The notes: generated by a model from the letters alone, not told the origin. A stretch of 64,000 bases of DNA from CAVVIH01 sp963748295 (GCA_963748295.1 CAVVIH010000006.1:1550001-1614000); one strand, 5' to 3'. Positions 26,541 to 35,476 are shown, counted from the stretch's first letter. Made by a program: numbers and translations.

Positions 26541-26873
26541 ATGAAGGAGAACACCGACGTCATCCAGGGAACCCTGGACATGCTGATCCTCAAGACGCTG
26601 AGCCTCGGGCCGCTGCACGGCTTCGGCATCAGCCGGCGGGTCGAGCAGGTCTCGCGCGGCGTGTTCAAGATGAATCCCGGCTCCCTCCTCACCGCGCTGA
26701 AGCGCCTCGAGCGTGCCGGCTGGCTCGACTCCGAATGGCGCGACACGGCGAACGCCCGGCGCGCGAAGTACTACTCGCTGACGCGCGCGGGCAGCCGCCA
26801 GCTCGAGCTCGAGACGGCCGACTGGATGCGCCGCGCCGGCGCGGTGGCGCGCCTGCTCAAAGCGGAAGGGTAA
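26541..26873 (+). CDS. PadR-family regulator
   Basis: A 110-residue PadR protein. It opens DVIQGTLDMLILKTLSLGPLHG, the classic first helix and turn, then GFGISRRVEQ, the recognition helix region with FKMNPGSLLTALKRLERAGWL, and the wing ending KYYSLTRAGSRQLE. PadR dimers repress their own operon and the adjacent permease until a ligand binds. The stop is seven bases before the ADOP permease start, so the two are one operon, and the tandem-repeat promoter upstream is the probable binding site. Confidence 0.92.
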   Translation: MKENTDVIQGTLDMLILKTLSLGPLHGFGISRRVEQVSRGVFKMNPGSLLTALKRLERAGWLDSEWRDTANARRAKYYSLTRAGSRQLELETADWMRRAGAVARLLKAEG

Positions 26874-26880
26874 AAACGCG

Positions 26881-29532
26881 ATGTCGCTCTGGCGGCACCT
26901 CCGGCATGGCGCCCGCGGGTTGGCCGATCGCGCGGCGGCCGATCGCGATACCGCCGAGGAAGTCGAGCATTTCCTCAGCGAAGCCGCCGCCGAGCTCGAG
27001 GCACACGGCGTATCCCCGCGCGAGGCGCGCCGCCTGGCCAGGCTGCAGGCCGGCAATCCCGTCGTAATTCGCGAGCAGGTCCGCTCTTACGGCTGGGAGA
27101 ACATCGTGGAATCCTTCATCGGCGATCTCGTCTACGCCACACGCACGCTCCGGCGCTCGCCCGGGTTCGCGATCGTCGCGGTTCTGACCCTCGCGCTCGG
27201 CATCGGCGCCGGCACCGCGATGTTCAGCGCCGCGAGGCCGGTGCTGTTCGAGCCTCTCCCCTATCCCGACGCCAACCGCATCGTCTCCGTCTGGGACCGC
27301 GGCGCCGACGGCGTTCGCGCGGAGGTCACGTTTGGCACCTACCGCGAGCTGATGGACCGAAACCGCTCGTTCGACGCGCTCGCGGTCATGCGGACCTGGC
27401 AGCCGACGCTTACCGGTCCCGCCGAACCGGAACGGCTCGATGGCCAGCGCGTCAGCGCGGACTTCTTCAAGGTGCTTGGCGTGCTCCCGTCACTCGGCCG
27501 CGCCTTCGAGCCCGTTGACGACCGTCCAAATGGTCCGCGTGTTGTCGTTCTCAGCGATCGGCTGTGGCAGCGCAGGTTCGAAGGCAATGCTGCGCTGCTC
27601 GGCCGGCAGATCACGCTCGACGGCGATCCGTACACGATCGTCGGCGTCCTGCCGCCCCGCTTCGAGAACGTGCTTCTCCCGACCGCCGACGTCTGGCGGC
27701 CGCTGCAGTACGACAACACGCTGCCCTCGTTCGAGAGCAGAGAGTGGGGCCACCACCTGCGAATGGCCGGCCGCCTGCGCAAGGGCGTGGCGGCGGACGA
27801 TGCCCGCGGCGAGCTCGCGGCGATCGCTCGAACACCCGTCGCTGAATTCTCGCGACCGCCCTGGGCATCTCTCGGCAATGGACTGCTCGCCGAAAGGCTG
27901 CAGGACGATGTCACTCGCAGCGTCCGGCCGGCCTTGCTCGCGCTGCTCGGCGGCGTCGTGTTGCTGCTCGCGATTGCCTGCGTCAACGTGACTAACCTCC
28001 TTCTCGGCCGGGGAGCCCGGCGACGCGCCGAGTTCGCGATGCGTGCCGCGCTTGGCGCGGGTCGCGCGCGCCTGGTGCGTCAGCTTCTGACCGAGAGTCT
28101 CCTGCTCGCACTGCTCGGCGGCGCCGCCGGCATGCTGATCGCCGAGGCAGGTGTTCAGATGCTGATCGCGCTCAGCCCCGCCGATCTCCCGCGCGTCGAT
28201 GCCATCCGGATCGATCGCGGTGTCTTCGCTTTCGCCGCCGCCGTCAGCATCACTGTCGGGGTGCTCGTCGGGCTCCTTCCAGCCATTCGCGCGTTCGGGG
28301 GAGATCTTCACGCGGGCATTCAGCACGGCGCGCGAAGCACGGCGGGCCGTCATCAGTTCACCCGCCGCGGCCTCGTCGTCGCGGAGCTCGCGCTCGCCGT
28401 CGTCCTGCTCGTCGGCGCCGGGCTGCTGTTCCGCAGCCTGCAGCATCTCTTCGGCGTATCTCTCGGATTCAATCCCTCGAACGTGCTGACGATGCAGGTA
28501 CAGGTTGCGGGCCGGAGCTTTGACGACGAGCGGTCGCACCGGTTCTTCCAGGATGCGCTCGACGCGGTCGAACGCCTGCCGGGAATCACGGCCGCGGCCT
28601 TCACGAGTCAACTGCCGCTGACCGGCGACGAAGATCTCTACGGGGTTCGCTTCGATACGCAGAGTCCCGGGGCTGAAAAGGAAGGCGGCAGCGCGCTGCG
28701 CTACGCGGTGAGCGAACAGTACTTCGAGGCGCTGAGAATTCCACTCCTTGGCGGACGGCTGCTGCGGGCGACCGACACCGCGCGCGCGCCTCGGGCGGCT
28801 GTGGTGAACGAATCGTTCGTCAGGCGCCGGCTGGCCGGCCAGGATCCGCTCGGCAAACGGCTGTACATCGGGCCTGTCTCCGGTCCGTCTTTCACGATCG
28901 TCGGCGTCGTCGGGGACGTGCGGCAGCAGTCGCTGGCGGCGGTCCCGATGGAAGCGGTCTACGTCACGAACGAACAGTGGCACTCCGCGGACCAGGCACG
29001 GTGGCTCGTCGTGCGGACCGAGAGGGACGCGCTGCGGATGGCGGCCGACATCAGGGCGGCGATCTGGTCGGTGAACAAGGACCAGCCGATCGTCCGCATG
29101 GCAACGATGGATCATCTGGTGGCGGCGTCCGCGGCCGAACGCCGCTTTGCGCTCACGCTGTTCGAGATGTTCAGCGCGGCGGCGCTCGTGCTCGCGGCGA
29201 TCGGGCTCTACGGCGTCCTCTCGGCAATCGTCGGCGAGCGGACGCGCGAGATCGGCATCCGCTCGGCGCTCGGCGCGTCGCAGAACAGCATTCTCACGCT
29301 CGTCATCCGGCAGGGCATGATCCTGGCGCTGTTCGGGATCGCAATCGGGGTGACGGCGGGCGCGGTCGCCGCCCGCGGGTTGACGGCTCTCCTGTATTCA
29401 ATCTCCCCTCTCGATCCGTCGACATATGCGGGAGTGATTCTGCTGCTGTCGTCGGTCTCGATGCTCGCGTGCGCGATCCCGGCATGGCGCGCCGCGCGGG
29501 TCGATCCGTCGATTACCTTGCGGGCCGAGTAG
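26881..29532 (+). CDS. Duplicated FtsX/MacB-like permease (ADOP type)
   Basis: A complete 883-residue example of the acidobacterial duplicated permease. Residues 1-80 are the cytosolic prefix (DTAEEVEHFLSEAAAELEAHG). The first unit follows with RRSPGFAIVAVLTLALGIGAG, a MacB-like periplasmic domain (VLGVLPSLGRAFEPVDD, ALLGRQITLDGDPYTIVGVLP) and the FtsX core (LLAIACVNVTNLLLGRGARR, MRAALGAGRARLVRQLLTES). A second periplasmic domain (EALRIPLLGGRLLRATD) and second FtsX core (FEMFSAAALVLAAIGLYGVLSA, IRSALGASQNSI) complete the duplication. These permeases lack a fused ATPase and are thought to work as orphan ABC or mechanotransmission permeases. It is paired with the PadR gene directly upstream. 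Confidence 0.9.
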   Translation: MSLWRHLRHGARGLADRAAADRDTAEEVEHFLSEAAAELEAHGVSPREARRLARLQAGNPVVIREQVRSYGWENIVESFIGDLVYATRTLRRSPGFAIVAVLTLALGIGAGTAMFSAARPVLFEPLPYPDANRIVSVWDRGADGVRAEVTFGTYRELMDRNRSFDALAVMRTWQPTLTGPAEPERLDGQRVSADFFKVLGVLPSLGRAFEPVDDRPNGPRVVVLSDRLWQRRFEGNAALLGRQITLDGDPYTIVGVLPPRFENVLLPTADVWRPLQYDNTLPSFESREWGHHLRMAGRLRKGVAADDARGELAAIARTPVAEFSRPPWASLGNGLLAERLQDDVTRSVRPALLALLGGVVLLLAIACVNVTNLLLGRGARRRAEFAMRAALGAGRARLVRQLLTESLLLALLGGAAGMLIAEAGVQMLIALSPADLPRVDAIRIDRGVFAFAAAVSITVGVLVGLLPAIRAFGGDLHAGIQHGARSTAGRHQFTRRGLVVAELALAVVLLVGAGLLFRSLQHLFGVSLGFNPSNVLTMQVQVAGRSFDDERSHRFFQDALDAVERLPGITAAAFTSQLPLTGDEDLYGVRFDTQSPGAEKEGGSALRYAVSEQYFEALRIPLLGGRLLRATDTARAPRAAVVNESFVRRRLAGQDPLGKRLYIGPVSGPSFTIVGVVGDVRQQSLAAVPMEAVYVTNEQWHSADQARWLVVRTERDALRMAADIRAAIWSVNKDQPIVRMATMDHLVAASAAERRFALTLFEMFSAAALVLAAIGLYGVLSAIVGERTREIGIRSALGASQNSILTLVIRQGMILALFGIAIGVTAGAVAARGLTALLYSISPLDPSTYAGVILLLSSVSMLACAIPAWRAARVDPSITLRAE

Positions 29533-29569
29533 CGTCGCGCCGCGGGTTCGCCGTGGCTACAATGGATGC

Positions 29570-30055
29570 ATGCCGGCCGGCCACGAGTGCTATCACTGCA
29601 AGCAATGGGTCAAGCCCGGAGAGGCGCACGACTGCTGGACGACGACCGAGGCGGCGTTGACGCGGGAGCTCACGGAAGATTTGCGGGAGGCGTGGGAGCG
29701 CCTGCGCGAGACCGCCGTGACGTTCGGCGATCAGCGCATTTACGCCTCACACAACTCGATCATGTTCGCGCGCAAGGCCTGTTACTTCTTCGTCCGCCCG
29801 AAGAAGAACTTCCTCGAGGTGTGCTTCTTTCTGGGCCGGGCGCTGAGGGCCTCACAAGTCCGGCGCGCGGACCGCACGTCGAAATCGAAGGTCGCCCACA
29901 TCATTCAGATCAAGCACCGCGACCAGGTCGAAGCGCCGATCACGGACTGGCTCGAGGAAGCCTACGCTTTTGCGTCGCCTGAGAAGACGAACGCCGCCGC
30001 TTCGAAGAGGAACAAGAAGACGGCGGCGAAAAAGCAGCCGGCCAAGCGGCGCTGA
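29570..30055 (+). CDS. DUF5655-domain protein with lysine-rich tail
   Basis: A 161-residue protein. The first 25 residues have a small Cys/His cluster (CYHCKQW...HDCW) that could bind zinc. The DUF5655 region follows (residues 30-130) with THNSIMF-like, CYFFVRPKKNFLEVCFFLGR and HIIQIKHRDQVEAPITDWL segments. The last 25 residues are a K/A/R-rich tail resembling nucleic-acid-binding tails. The domain is often found beside restriction or DNA-repair genes, but its activity is unknown. No operon partner is apparent. Confidence 0.75.
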   Translation: MPAGHECYHCKQWVKPGEAHDCWTTTEAALTRELTEDLREAWERLRETAVTFGDQRIYASHNSIMFARKACYFFVRPKKNFLEVCFFLGRALRASQVRRADRTSKSKVAHIIQIKHRDQVEAPITDWLEEAYAFASPEKTNAAASKRNKKTAAKKQPAKRR

Positions 30056-30068
30056 CTGACGCCGCTAC

Positions 30069-30878
30069 TCAGATCCGCACACCCACGGTTACCCAGTATT
30101 CGCGCGGCACGCAGATGCCGAGATCGGTCCGATATTTCTCGTGGAAGTCGATGAAGTCCTCGCGCAGCGCCGCGAGTCGACCGTCAGGGAGGTTCGCCGC
30201 AAGCGTGCGCGTCGGCCCGTAGCCACGAGAGAACGTTTCCCACGCCGCGCCCGCGCTCGGCTCGCGGTAGTACGAGATGCCTTTTTCGAACCGCAGCTGA
30301 AAATCGCCGCCGAGCAGCTCCTGGATTCGCTCGACGCGGCCCCATTCGAACGGCGATCGCGGCGCCGGGCTCGGCGGCGCCGGCATATACCGCTTCATCA
30401 CGCCGAACATCTCGAACACCGTGCTGTCGGCCAGCCACGTCGTCAGCGCGATCCGCCCGCCCTTGCGGCAGACTCTCGACAGCTCGTCCGCCGCTGCCTC
30501 CGGCCGGGTCGCGAACATGATCCCGAACGTCGAGACGACCGCGTCGAACTCCTCGTCGGCGAACGGCAGGTTCTCGGCGTCGCCAATCTGATAGTCGATC
30601 GGCAGCCCTTCGACTTTGGCTTTCTCCCTCGCCGCGGCAAGAAGATCGGCGGCGATGTCGGCGCCGACGACGACGGCGCCCCGCCGCGCGACGAGGCGCG
30701 AGGTCCAGCCGGTGCCGGTCGAAAGATCGAGGATCCGCTCGCCCCGCCGCGGATTCAGCCGCAGCACGCAATGCTCGATCGCGTCGGCAATTCCCCGGCT
30801 GATCTCTTCGTAGTCCCTGCCTCCGGCACTCCAGACAGCGGCCGGCCGTTCGTTATGCGCTTCTATGACTCCAACCAT
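30069..30878 (-). CDS. Class I SAM-dependent methyltransferase
   Basis: A 269-residue enzyme when started at the ATG at 30878, five bases after GAGGAGC; an earlier ATG at 30893 is also in frame. SAM-binding motif I is ERILDLSTGTGWTSRLVARRGA (about residues 45-65, read around LDLSTGTGW), motif II near VVGADIAADLL and motif III near NLPFADEEFDAVVSTFG. The pattern fits UbiE/COQ5-like methyltransferases that act on small molecules. It is divergent from the outer-membrane barrel gene. The substrate is unknown. Confidence 0.85.
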   Translation of the reverse strand: MVGVIEAHNERPAAVWSAGGRDYEEISRGIADAIEHCVLRLNPRRGERILDLSTGTGWTSRLVARRGAVVVGADIAADLLAAAREKAKVEGLPIDYQIGDAENLPFADEEFDAVVSTFGIMFATRPEAAADELSRVCRKGGRIALTTWLADSTVFEMFGVMKRYMPAPPSPAPRSPFEWGRVERIQELLGGDFQLRFEKGISYYREPSAGAAWETFSRGYGPTRTLAANLPDGRLAALREDFIDFHEKYRTDLGICVPREYWVTVGVRI

Positions 30879-30996
30879 CGGTGCTCCTCGCATGATTCAA
30901 CCCCTGCTTGTAAGAACGGAAACGGCGGGCCGAAGACGACATCGGGCGCGTGAGCCGTTTCCCGGCCGGTTCGCGCTTTATCTGCCGGAGGGTTCC

Positions 30997-31611
30997 ATGG
31001 CACGAATATGGACGGTTTTGCAGATGGGCCTGGTTGCAACGGGCACGCTCGCCGCCCCTGCCGCCGCGCAGGACGTCAGACCCGCGGTCTTCGGCTCGGC
31101 GGCAGTGGCCAACATCTATCGCGGGGAAGACCGAAGCTTCGGCACCGAACTGAACCTTGGCGGGGGCGCTGGATTCGAGTGGAGACGTCTCGGCGTCGAC
31201 GTGGAGTTCCATAGAACGCTCGGCCTCAGCCCCGAGCCCTTCCCGTGCAGCGTCGTCGACAGGCCGTGCACGGGCTCGGCGCGCGAGGGCGTGCTCAACG
31301 CCACGATGTTGACGGGCAACGTCAGCTACTTCTTCGGCACGCGTGTGCGTCCCTACGTCACCGGCAGCGTCGGCGTTCTGTGGAGCGAAAGCGTGAATTC
31401 GCTGACGGTCGTCGGCAGCACTGAGGCCACGCTGTCGGAGTTTCAAGAGGATGACGCGGGCCTTGCACTGGGTCTCGGTTTTGGAGTGGACGTGCCGCTG
31501 ACGCACGCGCTCTCGCTCCGTCCGGAGTTCCGGACCTACACGGCGGATGCCTTATCGCGCTCCAATCTCGCGATGCACCGCGCGACGGTCGGCGTGCGAT
31601 ATGCCTGGTGA
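30997..31611 (+). CDS. Outer-membrane beta-barrel protein
   Basis: A 204-residue protein with a signal peptide (MARIWTVLQMGLVATGTLAAPAAAQ) and a mature region of alternating short beta strands ending VGVRYAW, the aromatic terminal strand of a beta barrel. Strand pairs such as AAVANIYRGEDRSFG, GGGAGFEWRRLGVDVEF and PYVTGSVGVLW fit an eight-stranded OmpA/OmpW-like barrel. The start at 30997 follows CGGAGGG. There is a cysteine pair (CSVVDRPC) in one loop. Function is unknown; such small barrels serve as porins or structural proteins. Confidence 0.75.
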   Translation: MARIWTVLQMGLVATGTLAAPAAAQDVRPAVFGSAAVANIYRGEDRSFGTELNLGGGAGFEWRRLGVDVEFHRTLGLSPEPFPCSVVDRPCTGSAREGVLNATMLTGNVSYFFGTRVRPYVTGSVGVLWSESVNSLTVVGSTEATLSEFQEDDAGLALGLGFGVDVPLTHALSLRPEFRTYTADALSRSNLAMHRATVGVRYAW

Positions 31612-31613
31612 GG

Positions 31614-32237
31614 CTATCGCACGGTCATGAGCGCCCGCCGATCCCTGATGCGCTCTCGCAGCCGGTCCACCCACCGCCGCGCGAGCCGGTGAGTGACGAC
31701 CAGGATGAGCAGGCCGGCGAACACGCAGATCGGGATGATCCAGTAGCCGCCGAGCGGCGTCACGCCCTCGGGGGCCGGAAACTGGGCGCCGAGTGAGATG
31801 CCCTTGTGAACCCAGAGGCCCACATTGTTTGGAAAGATCGGCTTGAGGAGCCCGACCGCAATGAACGCCGCGCCCGACGAGTAGCCCACGAACAGCAGCA
31901 TCGAGGTCGCGAACCCCGACACGCCGGTTGCAGCCGCATGAAACAGCGACGTGAGCACGGCGACGAACCGGCCGCCGATGGCGGCCTCCTCCATGATCAT
32001 TTCCAGCGAGTACGCGCGCGCCACGGTAGAGGGACTCCCCAACCGGAGGAGGATGGCTTCGAGCGCCTCGCGCTCGTTCGGCATGCCGCTGCTCTCGGCG
32101 ACGCGCTCGCGGATGTGGGACTCGACTTCGCGAACCGCGTCGGCCACGAGCGGCGCCGAGGCCGATGCGCGCAGCGACTGCCCGAGCATGTAGAGATACC
32201 CGCGTACGCGCGACTCCCCCGTTTCGCTCAGCGTCAT
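31614..32237 (-). CDS. HAAS-like membrane protein in a PadR operon
   Basis: A 207-residue protein with a soluble N-terminal helical domain (residues 5-75: VRGYLYMLGQSLRA, VADAVREVESHIRERVAE, LLRLGSPSTVARAYSLEMI), the HAAS/permease-prefix type common after PadR genes, followed by three membrane segments (about 88-110, 118-135, 160-185). The start overlaps the stop of the upstream PadR gene by four bases. HAAS proteins are presumed anti-sigma- or sensor-like membrane components. The C-terminal end is arginine-rich (RRWVDRLRERIRDRR), placing it in the cytosol. Confidence 0.75.
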   Translation of the reverse strand: MTLSETGESRVRGYLYMLGQSLRASASAPLVADAVREVESHIRERVAESSGMPNEREALEAILLRLGSPSTVARAYSLEMIMEEAAIGGRFVAVLTSLFHAAATGVSGFATSMLLFVGYSSGAAFIAVGLLKPIFPNNVGLWVHKGISLGAQFPAPEGVTPLGGYWIIPICVFAGLLILVVTHRLARRWVDRLRERIRDRRALMTVR

Positions 32238-32578
32238 GATCTGCTCCCAAGCACGCTTGCAATCATCTCTTCAATGCCGCCCGCGATCGTGCGGAACTCC
32301 TCGGACATCTTTTTCATCCGCGCGCGGCCGATCGGGGTCAGCTGGTAGTACTTCCGCGGGCGTGGCCCCTGGCCTTCTACCCATTCGGCCGCCAGCAACC
32401 CCTCGCGTTCCAGCCTCGCCAGCAGCGGATAGATCGTGCCTTCAGCGAGGACGAGATCCGCGAACTCGAGATGCCTGAGGATCTCGAGCCCATAACGGCG
32501 CTCCGGCGCGATGGCCAGCAGCACCGCGAGCTCGAGGGTCCCGCGCCTGAGTTGTTCCTGCCAGTTTTCGGGGGCCAT
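32234..32578 (-). CDS. PadR-family regulator
   Basis: A 114-residue PadR protein: EQLRRGTLELAVLLAIAPERRYGLEIL, DLVLAEGTIYPLLARLEREGL (recognition helix and wing) and RKYYQLTPIGRARM. The start codon is three bases from a perfect 10-bp-arm dyad (32581-32609), the obvious self-operator. It is the first gene of a two-gene operon with the HAAS-like membrane protein and is divergent from the NQ-repeat small protein, which the same dyad could control. Confidence 0.92.
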   Translation of the reverse strand: MAPENWQEQLRRGTLELAVLLAIAPERRYGLEILRHLEFADLVLAEGTIYPLLARLEREGLLAAEWVEGQGPRPRKYYQLTPIGRARMKKMSEEFRTIAGGIEEMIASVLGSRS

Positions 32579-32580
32579 GC

Positions 32581-32609
32581 TGTTATACCTAGTGCCACAA
32601 GGTATAACA
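32581..32609. promoter_or_regulatory. Perfect PadR-type operator dyad between divergent genes
   Basis: TGTTATACCT (32581-32590) and AGGTATAACA (32600-32609) are perfect inverted 10-base arms separated by nine bases. TATAAC at 32603-32608 can serve as a rightward -10 box and the mirror TATAAC (32582-32587 read on the minus strand) as a leftward one. The site is three bases upstream of the padR start and 73 bases upstream of the small-protein start. Confidence 0.75.
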
Positions 32610-32681
32610 AGAGACGAATGCCGCGGACCGAAGGTTCCGTGTGAACATCGTCGGGTTAACCCGCAAGCAGGAGGACAGCCG

Positions 32682-32903
32682 ATGAGCGAACGTCAGGTGT
32701 TGGCGAACCAGAACCGAATCTTGAGGAACCAGGGCAGGTTGCTGGCCAACCAGCGGAAGCTGGATCTGGTGCTGGCGAACCAGAGAGAAATCAAGGCGAA
32801 CCAGCGCACGATCATGGCGAACCAGCGCAAGCTCGATCAGGTACTGTCGAATCAGAAAATCATCCGCGCGAACCAGGCGAAGATCCTCGCCGCCAGGCGC
32901 TGA
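32682..32903 (+). CDS. Small coiled-coil protein with regular NQ repeats
   Basis: A 73-residue protein; the start at 32682 is set by GGAGGA at 32670-32675. The dipeptide NQ falls at residues 9, 16, 23, 33, 40, 47, 57 and 64, that is with spacing 7-7-10 repeated, giving a 24-residue super-repeat. Each NQ is followed two residues later by a hydrophobic I or L, as in ANQRKL, ANQREI and ANQRTI. The charge is strongly positive and there is no signal peptide. This is a parallel coiled coil with a periodic stutter and a buried Asn/Gln ladder, but no function is known to me. Its gene shares a perfect dyad with a divergent PadR operon. Confidence 0.8.
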   Translation: MSERQVLANQNRILRNQGRLLANQRKLDLVLANQREIKANQRTIMANQRKLDQVLSNQKIIRANQAKILAARR

Positions 32904-32910
32904 GGAATGC

Positions 32911-32965
32911 GTGGCGCAGCCCTTCAGGGCTGCCTTCACGTGGCAGGCCTAAAGGCCTGCGCTAC
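32911..32965 (+). repeat. REPIN-like inverted pair of REP hairpins, copy 2
   Basis: GTGG-CGCAGCCC-TTCA-GGGCTGC... at 32911-32933 is one hairpin (8-bp arms 32916-32923 and 32926-32933). A second hairpin, GCAGGCCT/AGGCCTGC (32943-32950 and 32953-32960), is followed by GCTAC. The two face each other, as in REPIN or BIME elements. It lies between the NQ-repeat gene and the acyl-CoA synthetase gene. Confidence 0.65.
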
Positions 32966-32976
32966 AACGCCGCGCG

Positions 32977-34671
32977 TCAGGCCGTCGTCTCCTCGCTCAG
33001 GTGCAACTCCCTGATCATCGCCTCACGCATCAGGAATTTCTGGACCTTGCCGGTGACGGTCATCGGGAATTCGTCGACGAAGCGGATATGGTGCGGAACC
33101 TTGTAGTGCGCGATTTGCTCGCGGCAGAAGCTGCGCACGGACTCCGCGTCGCAGGCCTCGCCAGCCTTCAACTTGATCCAGGCACAGACGACTTCACCAT
33201 AATGGCGGTCCGGAATGCCGAAGACCTGTACATCCTGGATCTGCGGATGCCGATACAGGAACTCTTCGATCTCACGCGGTGAGATGTTTTCGCCGCCGCG
33301 AACGATCAAGTCCTTGACGCGCCCGACGATGTTGCAATAGCCGGCTTCATCCAGCGTCGCGAGATCACCGGTGTGCATCCAGCCCTGCTCATCCACGGCC
33401 TCCCGGGTTTTCTCCGGTTCATCCCAATACCCCCGCATCACGCTGTAGCCGCGGGTCAGCAGCTCGCCCCGGCTGCCGCGTGCGACCACGCGGCCGTCGG
33501 CATCGACGATCTTGACCTCGAGGTGCGGATGGATGGTGCCCACCGTGCCGACACGCCGCTCGATCGGGTCGTCATGCCGGCTCTGGAAGCTGACGGGGCT
33601 CGTCTCGGTCATGCCGTAGCAGATCGTCACCTCGCGCATGTGCATGTCCGCGACCACGGACTTCATCACCTCGACCGGGCAGGGTGCACCGGCCATGACG
33701 CCGGTGCGCAGCGACGAGAGATCGTAGCTGCGGAAGGCAGGATGCTGGAGCTCGGCGATGAACATCGTCGGGACGCCATAGAGCGCGGTGCAGCGCTCCG
33801 ACGCCACCGCTTCCAGCACGTTCTTCGGATCGAAGGCCTCTCCCGGGAACACCATCGCCGCGCCGTGAGTCACGCACCCCAGCACGCCCATGACCATGCC
33901 GAAGCAGTGGTACAACGGCACCGGAATGCAGAGCCGGTCCGCCTCCGTGAACATCATGCGACGCGCCACGAAGTAGCCGTTGTTGACGATGTTGTGATGT
34001 GAAAGCGTCGCACCTTTCGGCGCTCCGGTCGTCCCGCTGGTGAACTGGATGTTGACCGCGTCCTCGGGTTGCAGGGTCTGGCGCACCTCGCGCAGGCGTG
34101 AAGAGCCGGCCGTCTGGCCGAGTGCGTCGACGTCGCGATAAGACAGAAATCCCGGTGGTGGCGCATCATCGGCGAGGATCACGAGGCGCAGCATCGGTAG
34201 ACGCGCCGAACGGAGCTCGCCGGGGACGCTGGCTGTAATCTCAGGGGCAAGCTGCCGGAGCATCGCGACATAGTCGCTGCCCTTGAAGGTCGGCGCGATC
34301 ACCAGGGCCTTGCAGCCGACCTTGTTGAGCACGAATTCCAGCTCGGAGACACGATAAGCCGGGTTGATGTTGACGAGAATCAGGCCGGCCTTTGCGGTTG
34401 CGAACTGGGTGACGACCCATTCGTAGCGATTCGGCGACCAGATGCCGATGCGATCGCCCGGTTCCAGTCCGAGGGCGAGCAGTCCCTCCGCCACCCGGCT
34501 CGCCGCAGCATCCAGCTGGCGATAGGACCAGCGGATGGCCTGGTGTGGAACGATCAGCGCATCGCACTCGCCCCAGCGCCCTGCCGCCTCTTCGAGCACG
34601 GCGCCGACAGTCGTGTACAGCAGCGGCTCATCGCTAGTCCCGGAGACGTAACTCAAATTCATCGTCGTCAT
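32977..34671 (-). CDS. Acyl-CoA synthetase (AMP-binding family)
   Basis: A 564-residue ANL-superfamily ligase; the start at 34671 (MTTMNLSYV) is preferred over a further upstream start, and MNLSYV at 34662 is also possible. Signature motifs are present in order: the P-loop TSGTTGAPKG (about residue 205), YGMTETSP (about 345), GWMHTGDLA (about 430), GRVKDLIVRGGENI (about 450) and the C-terminal lysine region TVTGKVQKF (about 545). It activates medium- or long-chain fatty acids with ATP to acyl-AMP and then acyl-CoA. The gene stands alone between a REPIN-like element and the NatA-like gene. Base composition seems slightly less GC-rich than its surroundings, which hints at possible transfer, but this was not computed. 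Confidence 0.9.
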   Translation of the reverse strand: MTTMNLSYVSGTSDEPLLYTTVGAVLEEAAGRWGECDALIVPHQAIRWSYRQLDAAASRVAEGLLALGLEPGDRIGIWSPNRYEWVVTQFATAKAGLILVNINPAYRVSELEFVLNKVGCKALVIAPTFKGSDYVAMLRQLAPEITASVPGELRSARLPMLRLVILADDAPPPGFLSYRDVDALGQTAGSSRLREVRQTLQPEDAVNIQFTSGTTGAPKGATLSHHNIVNNGYFVARRMMFTEADRLCIPVPLYHCFGMVMGVLGCVTHGAAMVFPGEAFDPKNVLEAVASERCTALYGVPTMFIAELQHPAFRSYDLSSLRTGVMAGAPCPVEVMKSVVADMHMREVTICYGMTETSPVSFQSRHDDPIERRVGTVGTIHPHLEVKIVDADGRVVARGSRGELLTRGYSVMRGYWDEPEKTREAVDEQGWMHTGDLATLDEAGYCNIVGRVKDLIVRGGENISPREIEEFLYRHPQIQDVQVFGIPDRHYGEVVCAWIKLKAGEACDAESVRSFCREQIAHYKVPHHIRFVDEFPMTVTGKVQKFLMREAMIRELHLSEETTA

Positions 34672-34744
34672 GCGCGCCAGGCCCGCGATTATTGTAAGGA
34701 ACCGTGGGCTTCCCGGACTACCTAATCGAGGAGACACGATTCCG

Positions 34745-35476
34745 ATGATTCAGGTCAGTCACCTTCGCAAGAGCTTTGGCGGCGTCGACGCCGTCCGTGA
34801 CGTTTCCTTCACCGCGCCAAACGGGTGCATCACCGGCATACTCGGCGAGAACGGCGCCGGCAAAACCACTACCCTTGCGCTGATTTGCGGGCTGATGCCT
34901 GCCGATGGCGGCTCCGTCCATGTAGGTCCCGAGAGCGGAAACACGCTCGAAAGGCGCCGGCACATCGGAGCGCTGCTCGATCACAAGGGCCTCTACGAGC
35001 GCCTGACGGCGCGCGAGAACATCGAGTACTTCGGCCGGCTGCAGGGCATCTCTCCCAAAGTCCTGGAGCTGCGGGTGGGTGACGTCGTTCAGCAGCTCGG
35101 GCTCGAACGGATCGCCGATCGGCGTGTCGCGGGATTCTCCCAGGGCGAACGGATGAAGGTCGCGCTGGCGCGCGCGATCGTTCATGCTCCGGCGCACGTG
35201 CTGCTCGACGAGCCGACGAACGGCCTCGACATTCCCACCGTCCACGGGCTGCGCGAGGTGCTCCGCCGGATGCGGAACCGCGGCGTCTGCGTGATCTTCT
35301 CGAGCCACGTCCTGGAGGAGGTCGAGGCGCTGTGCGACCACGTCGTCATCGTGTCGCACGGACGCGTCGTCGCCAGCGGCGACGTGCCGGCGATTTGCCG
35401 CCAGACGCAGTGCTCGCGGCTCGAAGAGGCGTTCCTCGCGCTCACCGGCCATCTGGATGTGGAGGCCGTGTCGTGA
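34745..35476 (+). CDS. natA: ABC transporter ATP-binding protein, NatA-like
   Basis: A 243-residue ATPase with all key motifs: Walker A GENGAGKTT (residues 35-43), signature FSQGERMKVALARA (about 134-147, a variant of LSGGQ), Walker B VLLDEPTNGLD (about 155-165) and H-loop FSSHVLEE (about 190). The variant signature FSQGE and overall order match the sodium/drug-export NatA branch. It is followed, with four-base overlap, by a permease gene, so together they are a two-component exporter. Start chosen at 34745 because MIQVSHLRKSFGG is the standard N-terminus. Confidence 0.85.
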   Translation: MIQVSHLRKSFGGVDAVRDVSFTAPNGCITGILGENGAGKTTTLALICGLMPADGGSVHVGPESGNTLERRRHIGALLDHKGLYERLTARENIEYFGRLQGISPKVLELRVGDVVQQLGLERIADRRVAGFSQGERMKVALARAIVHAPAHVLLDEPTNGLDIPTVHGLREVLRRMRNRGVCVIFSSHVLEEVEALCDHVVIVSHGRVVASGDVPAICRQTQCSRLEEAFLALTGHLDVEAVS

